A program made the position numbers and the translations under genes. Shown piece by piece: positions 16,353-25,268 of a stretch of DNA of 64,000 bases (positions are counted from its first letter, which is position 1; every line of letters starts with the position of its first letter). The DNA is from Rhodoplanes sp046000175 (GTDB lineage: Bacteria; Pseudomonadota; Alphaproteobacteria; Rhizobiales; Xanthobacteraceae), in NCBI RefSeq assembly GCF_046000175.1, contig NZ_JBEOMB010000082.1, positions 1-64,000 of the forward strand, given 5' to 3'. The notes beneath the pieces are model-generated. The model was given only the letters and a program-made list of their open reading frames with translations. It was not told the DNA's origin and did not search any database.

Positions 16353-17540
16353 CTATCCTTTCTTCCGCCCCTTGCCGCGCAGCTCCTTGATGGCGCGGGG
16401 CACCGGATCGAAACGCTGCTGGCTCTCCTCGTCGACGACGAAGCAGGCGGGATGGTTCGCCTCCGGCACCCGCTTGTCGGTGGCGCAGCGATCGAACGCG
16501 GCGAGCTCCTTCGGGCTCTGATAGTAGTAGTAGGGTGCGATCATGAAGCGCTGGGCGCCGTCGCCCCAGCCACCATAGCGGTCGATCTTGCCCTTCAGCT
16601 CGGGGGCGACCGACAGGATCATGTCGCGGAAGCTGTCGTCCGTGATGAAGTTGTCGGGGAGCTGATCGAACGGCCCGTCGAAATAGTTGTTCACGCGCGA
16701 GTTGGAGAAGGCGACGCCGACCAGAATCTTCCGCGGGCGCCGGTCGTCGACGAAGAAGCCGTAGCCGGTGCGCTTGCCGACGACGATGCGGCTGGACTTC
16801 TCAGGCACGAACTGCTCCGGCACCGGCGCGGTCTCGTCGAGCACGTAATGGAAGAGCTTCAGCCGCGTGTTGAACACCAGGAGGAAGCGCAGTCCCGACT
16901 CGTCGAAGATCGGCCCGACGAACGTCTCGTCCGGCGCCAACGTGCCGTCCGGCGGCTTCACGCCGGAGAGGTCGTTGAGCGCGAACAGCACGCTCTTGCC
17001 CCGATAGGTCACCCGGTAGAGGAAGCGCTCGACCTTCTCGACCGCGACCTCGTTGGTCTGGTCGAGCACGACGTGGATCACGTCGGTCTCCTCGCGCCAG
17101 TCGGCGAGATCCTCCGAATAGGCGAAGTGCAGCTTGCCCTTGTCACGGTCGCTGGCGTCGAGCCGGATGTTGCCGTTCCACGGCGCGCCGTCGTTGAGGA
17201 AGGTGAAGTAGTAGTAGTTCTCGGTCGGGTAGACCTTCACGCGATCGGGCAGGGCCTCGAACACGCGGCCGAACATGGCGACCGGGTTGTCGACCGGCAG
17301 CCGCGTCGCGGCTCTCAGCTCCTCGTTGTAGTCCTGATTGGTGTGGAGCCGCATCGTCCCGGCGGCGTTCGCGTCGCCCGGTGGGCCGAGCAGCAGGACG
17401 GCCACGCAGGCGGCCGTCAGCACGCCGCTGACGCGGCGCGGCACGCGACGGACGGCGGCCTGCGCGGCGCCGGGAACGACCGAAGAGGCGGACAGGTCAT
17501 CGCGCCGGAACAGGGGCGGCCGGCGGCGGGTGCGACACAT
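16353..17540 (-). CDS. Exported protein of unknown function
   Basis: 395 residues from the ATG at 17540, with GGAG about 10 bases upstream. The first 36 residues are arginine-rich, followed by a hydrophobic stretch (SGVLTAACVAVLLLG) and an Ala-Asn-Ala-Ala site near residue 61, read as a signal sequence or an N-terminal anchor. The mature part is rich in aromatic and charged residues with no cysteine-rich or catalytic motif I recognise. Phrases such as NYYYFTFLNDGAPWNGNIRL and RFLLVFNTRLKLFHYVLDE suggest a beta-rich fold. It ends in a basic tail. It is divergent from the caspase-like gene, so the two may be co-regulated; function unknown. Confidence 0.8.
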   Translation of the reverse strand: MCRTRRRPPLFRRDDLSASSVVPGAAQAAVRRVPRRVSGVLTAACVAVLLLGPPGDANAAGTMRLHTNQDYNEELRAATRLPVDNPVAMFGRVFEALPDRVKVYPTENYYYFTFLNDGAPWNGNIRLDASDRDKGKLHFAYSEDLADWREETDVIHVVLDQTNEVAVEKVERFLYRVTYRGKSVLFALNDLSGVKPPDGTLAPDETFVGPIFDESGLRFLLVFNTRLKLFHYVLDETAPVPEQFVPEKSSRIVVGKRTGYGFFVDDRRPRKILVGVAFSNSRVNNYFDGPFDQLPDNFITDDSFRDMILSVAPELKGKIDRYGGWGDGAQRFMIAPYYYYQSPKELAAFDRCATDKRVPEANHPACFVVDEESQQRFDPVPRAIKELRGKGRKKG

Positions 17541-17697
17541 CGCGAAGAGCTCCAGGACGAGGGACCGTTCCCAGGTGCGGCACGAAAGTGCGGATTTCTT
17601 GACGGTCATCAAGCCGTGTGTGGTTTTTGCCTGGAACGGTTCGAACCCACAGTCGCGTTGCCCCGACAAGACACCATAAACCCCTGGAGGTGCGGTC

Positions 17698-19230
17698 ATG
17701 GCGTGGCGTGTGCTGACGATCGTCGCGACACTGGGGGCGTTCGGCGCCTTCGGTGCCGCCCAGGCGGAGCCCAGGCTGGCTCTTGTCATCGGAAACTCGG
17801 CCTATCAGGCCGTCACCGAGCTGCCCAACCCGGCGAACGACGCCAAGGCGATGTCCGATCTTCTGGCCTCGGCCGGGTTCGAGGTGACGACGGCGCCCGA
17901 TCTCGGCCAGGCCGAGATGCGGAAAGCCGTCGGCGACTTCGCCGCCAAGGTGGCGCAGAAGGGTCCGGACGCCGTCTCGCTGGTGTTCTATGCGGGTCAC
18001 GGCCTGCAGGTCGACGGCGAGAACTTTCTCGTGCCGGTCGACGCGAGGATCGGCCGCGAGGCCGACGTGCCGCTGCATACCGTGCGGCTCGCCGACGTGA
18101 TGAACGCACTCGCCGCGGTGCCGAGCCGCACCCGCATCGTCATCCTCGACGCCTGCCGCAACAACCCGTTCTCCGAGATTAACAAGGTGGTCGGCCGGGG
18201 GCTCGCCATCGTCGACGCGCCGGCCGGCTCGATCGTCTCCTACTCGACGGCGCCGGGCTCGGAGGCCGAGGACGGCGAGGGTTCGAACAGCCCCTACACG
18301 CGCGCGCTCTTGAGCGTCGCCAAGGAGCCCGGCGTGCCGATCGAGCAAGCGTTCAAGCGCGTGCGCTACGCCGTGCACCAAGAGACGTCGGGGCGGCAGA
18401 CGCCGTGGGAGAGCTCCTCGCTCACCGCCGACTTCGCCTTCTTCCCCGGCGTCGCAACATCCGCTCCCGTGGTGGCTGCGACCGACACCAAGGCGAAGGG
18501 CGGCGCTACGGGCGCGACCGGCACCAAGGTGGCCGCCGTGACGACGGGCGGCCGCACCAGCCTACGCACGGTCGAATCGTGGCGCAACGAGCTCAAGCCG
18601 CTGCGCCAGCCCGATGCCTTCGAGCGCGTGATCGCCGAGGATACTGTCGAGGCTTACCAAGCCTATCTGCAGCTGTTCTCGGCCGCGCCGTACCAGACGC
18701 GGGTGCGCGACATCGTCGAGCGCCGCAAGGTGATGATCGCCTGGTACACGGCCGTCACGGTCAACACGACGGCGTCCTACGAGCTGTTCCTGGCGCAGTA
18801 TCCCGGCTCCGACCTGATGCTGACGGCGCAGCGCCTGCTGTCGCGGGCCGGCAACCGCCAGATCGCCATCGCGACCCCGGTCGCGGTCGCGCCGGTCTGC
18901 CCGCCCGTCCCGGCCCCGGCGATCAAGCCGACCCGGCGGAAGGCCGAGAAGACCGAGAAGCCGAGCAAGAAGACGACCAAGCGGACCGCCGTCCGCGACG
19001 GTGGCCCGCCGCCTCCGCCGCCCCCGCCGTCGGCCGGCCCGCCGCCCGCCGCCCTCGGCATCGGGATCGGCATCGGAATCGGCTCGATGATCCGCCGGCC
19101 GTCCTACGGCCCGGGTCCGAGCCGGGTCACCCCGGGCGGCCACTCGCACGGCCCGTCCGGACCAACCGGGGGCGGCATGCGCGGCATCGGCTCGTCCGGC
19201 GGCGGTATGCGCGGCGGCTACGGGCGGTAG
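17698..19230 (+). CDS. Caspase-like (peptidase C14) protein with glycine/proline-rich tail
   Basis: 510-residue secreted or periplasmic protein. A signal peptide covers residues 1-23 (ends AQA-EP). The caspase/metacaspase p20 domain spans about 25-255 and keeps both catalytic residues: His101 in FYAGHG and Cys153 in LDACRNNPF. A helical middle region (about 285-380) resembles repeats found in bacterial caspase-like proteins. After that come lysine-rich, polyproline (about 435-455) and GIGIGIG/GGGMRG low-complexity segments, perhaps cell-wall or surface associated. Substrate unknown; family members cleave after Arg/Lys or Asp. Confidence 0.88.
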   Translation: MAWRVLTIVATLGAFGAFGAAQAEPRLALVIGNSAYQAVTELPNPANDAKAMSDLLASAGFEVTTAPDLGQAEMRKAVGDFAAKVAQKGPDAVSLVFYAGHGLQVDGENFLVPVDARIGREADVPLHTVRLADVMNALAAVPSRTRIVILDACRNNPFSEINKVVGRGLAIVDAPAGSIVSYSTAPGSEAEDGEGSNSPYTRALLSVAKEPGVPIEQAFKRVRYAVHQETSGRQTPWESSSLTADFAFFPGVATSAPVVAATDTKAKGGATGATGTKVAAVTTGGRTSLRTVESWRNELKPLRQPDAFERVIAEDTVEAYQAYLQLFSAAPYQTRVRDIVERRKVMIAWYTAVTVNTTASYELFLAQYPGSDLMLTAQRLLSRAGNRQIAIATPVAVAPVCPPVPAPAIKPTRRKAEKTEKPSKKTTKRTAVRDGGPPPPPPPPSAGPPPAALGIGIGIGIGSMIRRPSYGPGPSRVTPGGHSHGPSGPTGGGMRGIGSSGGGMRGGYGR

Positions 19231-19260
19231 CGCGGTTCGAAAGGCTGCCGAGGCCGAGTG

Positions 19261-19440
19261 CCTCGTGTCCCGGACGCGTTGCAGCGCGAAGCGATGCAGC
19301 GCGAGCCGGGACCCAGGAGCCCAGGCACGGAGCGGTGCGGACCTGTCGTGGGCCGACGGCGAAGCCCGTCGCGGCGCCCCTGGGCCCCGGTTCTGCGGCG
19401 CATCGGGCCGTCGGCCCGACGCGCCTTGTCCGGGGCACGG
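19261..19440. repeat. Intergenic inverted repeat, family 2
   Basis: CCTCGTGTCCCGGACGCG at the left and CGCCTTGTCCGGGGCACG at the right. It lies between the convergent caspase and leucyltransferase genes. Confidence 0.8.
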
Positions 19441-19497
19441 GGCCGAATTCCCGGTGGTCGTCAGCGAACTCGATAGCGCCTCGCGCGGATCGCCGGC

Positions 19498-20241
19498 TCA
19501 CGCCTCGATGCGGTCCCAGCCTTCGGGGCCGAGGCGCTCCTGGGGGAGGAAGCGGGCCTTGTAGTCCATCTTGCGCGAGCCGTTCACCCAGTAGCCCAGA
19601 TACACATAGGCGAGGCCCATGGCGCGGGCGCGGGCGATGTGGTCGAGGATCATCAGCGTGCCGAGCGAGCGGCCGCTCTCCTCCGGCTCGAAGAACGAGT
19701 AGACCATCGACAGCCCGTCCTTGAGGACGTCGGTCAGGCTGACGGCCAGAAGCTCGCCGCGGCGGCCGAAGCCGTGCTCGCCGCCGCGCCGCCGGTACTC
19801 GACGAGCCTTGTGTCGACATGGCTGTCCTCGATCATCATGGCGTAGTCGAGCACCGTCATGTCGGCCATGCCGCCGTCCTGGTGGCGGGCATCCAGATAG
19901 GCGCGGAAGACGCCGTACTGCTCCGAGGTCGGCACCGCGACCCGCATCTCGCCGGCGAGGTCGCGGTTGCGCTCCTGCACCCGGCGAAGGTTGCGGGTCG
20001 GCCGGAACTCGTCGACCAGCACGCGCACCGAGACGCAGCCGCGGCAACCCTCGCAGGCCGGCCGGTAGGCGATCGACTGGCTACGGCGGAAGCCGCCATG
20101 GGTGAGGAGGTTGTTGAGGTCGCCGGCGCGCTCGCCGACCAGGTGGGTGAAGACCTTGCGTTCCTCGCGGCCCGGCAGATAAGGGCAGGGCGACGGCGCC
20201 GTGAGGTAGAACTGCGGCGTGTCGCGGGAGTGCTGGGTCAC
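19498..20241 (-). CDS. bpt: Aspartate/glutamate leucyltransferase (Bpt/ATE family)
   Basis: 247-residue aminoacyl-tRNA-protein transferase that adds Leu to N-terminal Asp or Glu of proteins, feeding the N-degron pathway with ClpS/ClpAP. The start is GTG at 20241. Family motifs are FYLTAPSPCPYLPGREERKVF at the N-terminus, the ACEGCRGCVSVRV cysteine cluster (about 62-74), and a GNAT-like C-terminal domain with YVYLGYWVNGSRKMDYKARF. The old product name is arginyltransferase. Position next to an RDD gene and near hemB is conserved among related bacteria, to my knowledge. Confidence 0.93.
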   Translation of the reverse strand: MTQHSRDTPQFYLTAPSPCPYLPGREERKVFTHLVGERAGDLNNLLTHGGFRRSQSIAYRPACEGCRGCVSVRVLVDEFRPTRNLRRVQERNRDLAGEMRVAVPTSEQYGVFRAYLDARHQDGGMADMTVLDYAMMIEDSHVDTRLVEYRRRGGEHGFGRRGELLAVSLTDVLKDGLSMVYSFFEPEESGRSLGTLMILDHIARARAMGLAYVYLGYWVNGSRKMDYKARFLPQERLGPEGWDRIEA

Positions 20242-20456
20242 GCGGCGGACCTCGCGCCGGCATTCAGGGCGCCAGCAGTCAGGCGAGCCGATGCCGGCCG
20301 CTCCGCTCGACCCGGATCCGACGACTCTCGACCGGCGCTCGCCTCTGCAACCCGGGCGCCGACGCCCACCCCGCAGACCATCATCGCCTTCAGTAACCAG
20401 TCCCGTTCAGTCACCGACTCCCTTCGGCACCAACCCGCCCGGTGACCCGGACCCGG

Positions 20457-20978
20457 TCAGTAGCCGAGACCGGCCGCCCGCAGGCGCGCCGCCCGCGACC
20501 CGTTGTTGATCACCACGGTGCCGAGCAGGATATCATGGAGAAGGCGTCGGCGGTGATTGAAAAAGCACACTAGCAGGACGAGCGGCGACAGGACCGAGAC
20601 CGATACCCAGAACAGCACGGCATGAACGGCCCCGAGCAGGAAGGTCGACGGCGCCCCGTCGCCCTGGCGCATCTGCAGGTCGACCATGCGCATGCCCCAG
20701 GTGGCGGTTTCGGGTCCGCCCAGCGTGGTTCCGTAGTATAGAAGCGCCCAGATCACGGTCGCCGGACCGGCGAGCCAGAACAGCGCCCACCCCAGGCCGA
20801 GCGTCACGATCCCGAACAGGAACACGGCGATCGTGGCCACGGCCACCGGAACGAACAGGATGACGACGTCGATCATGAACGCGATGACGCGGCGCATGAG
20901 CACGCCCTCGAATCGCTCGGGATCCCGGAACGGGTCGAGCAGCGGCGGCTCGGAACGGGGCAGCTCGGAGTACGCCAT
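20457..20978 (-). CDS. RDD family membrane protein
   Basis: 173 residues with the RDD signature near VLMRRVIAFMIDVVILFVPV, where Arg and the two Asp of the family appear as R-x-x-A-F-x-x-D. Three to four hydrophobic segments follow, then a basic loop NHRRRLLHDILLGTVV, another RDD hallmark. GAGGAG lies just upstream of the ATG at 20978. Members of this family have been linked to ion antiport or remain uncharacterised. It is on the same strand as bpt, 215 bp upstream. Confidence 0.9.
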   Translation of the reverse strand: MAYSELPRSEPPLLDPFRDPERFEGVLMRRVIAFMIDVVILFVPVAVATIAVFLFGIVTLGLGWALFWLAGPATVIWALLYYGTTLGGPETATWGMRMVDLQMRQGDGAPSTFLLGAVHAVLFWVSVSVLSPLVLLVCFFNHRRRLLHDILLGTVVINNGSRAARLRAAGLGY

Positions 20979-21122
20979 GGGGCTCCTCGCAAGGGTCCTG
21001 GTCGACAAGGACTTTCGGCCCGCGCAGGGCCGGTGCCCATCCAGATGGCCGTGCGCGGCACCCCCCGCAAGAGGGGCGCGCGGCGCCGTCGCGACGGATC
21101 TCCGGATCGTGAGGACGCAACC

Positions 21123-22352
21123 ATGAGCCCCGCCGTCACGCTCGCCGCGATCGAAGCGGCGCGAAAGCTGCTGAAGGGTCAGGTGATCGCCACCCCGATG
21201 CTGCCGGCGCCGCGGCTCTCGGCCCTCACCGGGGCCGAGGTGTTCGTGAAGTACGAGAACCTGCAGGTCACCAACTCGTTCAAGGACCGCGGCGCCTATG
21301 TGAAGCTGGCGCGGCTCGACGACACGGCGCGCAAGCGCGGCGTCATCGCCATGTCGGCCGGCAACCACGCCCAGGCGGTCGCCTACCACGCCCAGCGGCT
21401 CGGCGTGCCGGCCACCATCGTGATGCCGGAGACGACCCCGTTCGTGAAGGTCGCCTCCACCAAGGCGTTCGGCGCCACCGTGGTGCTCGATGGCGAGACG
21501 CTGGCCGACTCGCAGCGCCGCGCCGAGGCGATCATCGCCGAGCAGGGGCTCACCCTCGTCCACCCCTACGACGACCCGGACATCGTCGCCGGGCAGGGGA
21601 CGATCGCGCTCGAGATGCTCGAGGCGGTGCCGGACCTCGACACGCTGGTGATCCCGATCGGCGGCGGCGGCCTGATCTCCGGCAACGCCGTCGCGGCGCG
21701 CGGCGTGAAGCCGGACATCGAGGTGGTCGGGGTCGAGGCGACGCTCTATCCGGCGATGCGCAACGCGATCAGCGGCGAGACGCGGCCGGTCGGCGGGCCG
21801 ACGCTCGCCGAGGGCATCGCGGTCAAGAATGTCGGTCGGCTCACCCGGCCGATCATCGAGGCGCTCGTCTCCGACATCGTGCTGGTCGACGAGGCGCAGC
21901 TCGAGCAGGCCGTCAATGCGTACCTGACGCTGCAGAAGACCATGGCCGAGGGGGCCGGCGCCGCCGGCCTCGCCGCCATGCTGGCGCGGCCGGAGCGGTT
22001 CCGCGGCAAGCGGGTCGGGCTCGTGCTGTGCGGCGGCAACATCGACCCCCGCATCCTCGCCTCGATCATGGTGCGCGAGCTCGAGCGCCAGTCACGCATC
22101 GTCTCGATCCGGCTGACGATTCCCGACCGGCCCGGCGTGCTCGGCGCGATCGCGACGCTGCTCGGCGAGCACGGCGCCAACATCCTCGAGGTCGTCCACC
22201 ACCGGCTGTTTCTCGACGTGCCGGCCAAGGGTGCCAAGGTCGACGTGACCGTGGAGGCGCGCGACCGCGCCCACGGCCGCGAGATCGTCGAGGCCTTCGC
22301 GGCGCACGGCTACGATCCAGAGCGCATCGAGACCGTCAAGGCGATCGAGTAG
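21123..22352 (+). CDS. Threonine ammonia-lyase (threonine dehydratase), ACT-domain form
   Basis: 409-residue PLP enzyme that converts threonine to 2-oxobutyrate and ammonia. The PLP lysine lies in NSFKDRGAY (about residue 56) and the phosphate-binding glycine loop is GGGGLISG. The last 75 residues form a single ACT-like domain (SIRLTIPDRPGVLGAIATLL) as in the short ilvA/tdcB-like class, where it may mediate allosteric control. An in-frame ATG at 21033 is possible, but residues before 21123 are arginine-rich and non-conserved. It is divergent from the RDD gene. Confidence 0.93.
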   Translation: MSPAVTLAAIEAARKLLKGQVIATPMLPAPRLSALTGAEVFVKYENLQVTNSFKDRGAYVKLARLDDTARKRGVIAMSAGNHAQAVAYHAQRLGVPATIVMPETTPFVKVASTKAFGATVVLDGETLADSQRRAEAIIAEQGLTLVHPYDDPDIVAGQGTIALEMLEAVPDLDTLVIPIGGGGLISGNAVAARGVKPDIEVVGVEATLYPAMRNAISGETRPVGGPTLAEGIAVKNVGRLTRPIIEALVSDIVLVDEAQLEQAVNAYLTLQKTMAEGAGAAGLAAMLARPERFRGKRVGLVLCGGNIDPRILASIMVRELERQSRIVSIRLTIPDRPGVLGAIATLLGEHGANILEVVHHRLFLDVPAKGAKVDVTVEARDRAHGREIVEAFAAHGYDPERIETVKAIE

Positions 22353-22412
22353 GGCGGTCCGGCAAGGTCGGCGCGGACCTCGCCACAGACAGTGTCCGAT
22401 CGATTGGTCTCT

Positions 22413-22515
22413 GTCATTCCGGGGCGCAGCGAAGCTGCGAACCCGGAATCCCGCGGCAAACTCTGCATTCATGGCTGGATTCCGGGTTCGGCGCTACGCG
22501 CCGCCCCGGAATGAC
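22413..22515. repeat. Intergenic inverted repeat, family 1
   Basis: GTCATTCCGGGGCGCAGCG at the left, CGCCCCGGAATGAC at the right, with AACCCGGAATCC/GGATTCCGGGTT inner arms; between convergent genes. Confidence 0.87.
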
Positions 22516-22542
22516 CACTGACAGGTTCGTCCTGCACCGCTC

Positions 22543-23307
22543 TCACAGCGGCTGGTTGCGCTCGATGGCCCAGTCCGGGATGGTCATCACCGGGGCGGAC
22601 GACGCCTCGGTGGCGATCTCCGGTCGCGGGCGCGGCAGCGGGACGCCGAGCACGGACGGGCGGGTGCGCGGCAGCGGCACGGCGCCGTCGAGCGGGGCGG
22701 CCGCGTCGTCGTCCGCCATGTCGGTCAGGCCGGCCGCCAGCGGCGGAGTGCCGAGCGCGCCGGTGACGTCATGGGTCGAGGCCGCGGCCAGCACGGTCAC
22801 GGGTGGGGGCGCTTCGACAATGTCGGCGGTCTCGGCGGAGGCGCCGGTATCGGCGCGCGCCGCGGCAGGCCGCGACGGCTGGGCGACGGCGATCGCGGGG
22901 GGTGCGCCGCTCGGCGGAGACGTCGTGTCCGGCGAGGGCGCGGCAGTGATCGCCGGGATCGCGGCGACGGGCTGCTCCTCGGCGGCCGCCGGAGGCGGCG
23001 GCGTGATCACGGCCGGCGGCGCCGGCATCTCCGGCACCGTCGCGACCGAGGCGATCGTGAGGGACGACAGGGTGGGCGGTGCGCCGTCGCGGGCCGCCAC
23101 CAGGGCGGCGGCGACGTCGCGCAGCGGCGTCGGTTGCGCCTTCAGGATCGTGTTGGCGGCCACCACCCAGGCGCCCAGGCCGCCGACCGCGACCAGCAGC
23201 CCGGAGATCAGGAGCCGCGAGCCCCGCCCGGCATGCTCACGGCCCGTGTTCCGCCGGCCCGGCCTGCGGCGGCCGGTATAAGGCTCATCGGCACTGCGGT
23301 ACGGCAT
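22543..23307 (-). CDS. Membrane-anchored proline/alanine-rich protein of unknown function
   Basis: 254 residues from the ATG at 23307, which follows GGAGGGGGGAC; an upstream ATG at 23322 is also in frame. A basic N-terminus (about 30 residues) precedes a single membrane helix LLISGLLVAVGGLGAWVV. The rest is low-complexity, Ala/Pro-rich and probably periplasmic. Two short repeats PLPRTRPSVLGVPLPRPRPE occur near the C-terminus. No enzyme motif is visible. It lies upstream of nothing obvious on its strand and downstream of hemB (gap 112 bp), so it may be co-transcribed with hemB. Confidence 0.72.
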   Translation of the reverse strand: MPYRSADEPYTGRRRPGRRNTGREHAGRGSRLLISGLLVAVGGLGAWVVAANTILKAQPTPLRDVAAALVAARDGAPPTLSSLTIASVATVPEMPAPPAVITPPPPAAAEEQPVAAIPAITAAPSPDTTSPPSGAPPAIAVAQPSRPAAARADTGASAETADIVEAPPPVTVLAAASTHDVTGALGTPPLAAGLTDMADDDAAAPLDGAVPLPRTRPSVLGVPLPRPRPEIATEASSAPVMTIPDWAIERNQPL

Positions 23308-23419
23308 GTCCCCCCTCCGCAAGCGAGTCGCGCACCGTCGCCTGCGGGCGCAGGCGAGAGCGTCGCGACACGACGGCGAGGGACGCCCTGGCGGGCGGAG
23401 CCGCTGTCTCAGCGAACGG

Positions 23420-24496
<1,077 letters not shown>

Positions 24497-24659
24497 GGCT
24501 GTTCTCCGTAAGTGTTCTCGGCGCGCAATGATTTGCCCGCTTCTAGCGCGTTCCGGACCGGTGTTCCATGTCCTTGACACTGCTTATGCCTGACAGCCGC
24601 GCCGAACCGCGCCGCACCCCACGTGGCGCGACGGGTTCCGCAGTGCGGGGGGCCGTGCC

Positions 24660-25109
24660 GTGAACGATCCCTCGGGCGCCGGCCCGATCGAGCAGCTCGC
24701 CCCGGTCCACGCCGAGGACTACCGGCCGGACCGCGAGGGCTGGGCCTGGTGGCTGGTCGTGTTCCTGCGCGTCGCCGCCGGCCTCGCGATGATCAAGGGC
24801 CTCTACCACTGGTCCGCCGTCTGCGGCTTCGGGGCGCGGCCGGGCGAGGGGTTCGACGCGCAGTCGCTGTCCTGGCAGACCGCGACCGTGTTCTTCGCCG
24901 TCATCGACCTCGTCGCCGCGGTCGGGCTGTGGCTCGCCGCGCCCTGGGGCGCCGTGGTGTGGCTCACCGGCTCGGTGACGATGATCGTCGTGCAGGTCTT
25001 CTTCCCGCTGATCTACGGCTTTCACTGGATCGTGGTGGTCGGGCTCGTCGCGATGATCGGCGCCTACCTGTTCTTCGCCGTGATGGCGGCCCGCGAGCAG
25101 CCGGCCTGA
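24660..25109 (+). CDS. Small four-helix membrane protein (DUF6163-like)
   Basis: 149 residues from a GTG start at 24660. Four hydrophobic helices are at about 28-48, 70-90, 95-118 and 122-142, with short loops. The sequence resembles the uncharacterised DUF6163 family, which I recall next to hemB in related bacteria. There is no clear Shine-Dalgarno before the GTG. Divergent from hemB with a 163-bp gap. Function unknown. Confidence 0.75.
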   Translation: MNDPSGAGPIEQLAPVHAEDYRPDREGWAWWLVVFLRVAAGLAMIKGLYHWSAVCGFGARPGEGFDAQSLSWQTATVFFAVIDLVAAVGLWLAAPWGAVVWLTGSVTMIVVQVFFPLIYGFHWIVVVGLVAMIGAYLFFAVMAAREQPA

Positions 25110-25268
25110 GGACCGGCCGGTCGCGCTACCCGGGCGCGTGCCGGCGCCCGTCGGCCATGCCCGGATTGTGGCTTGAGCCGTCCCTCGATCGCACTATCCT
25201 GGCCGGCGCACGCCACGTCGACGCCGGGCCGTCCGCCGCCCCGCGCCGTCGATCGGCCGGCATCCCGG

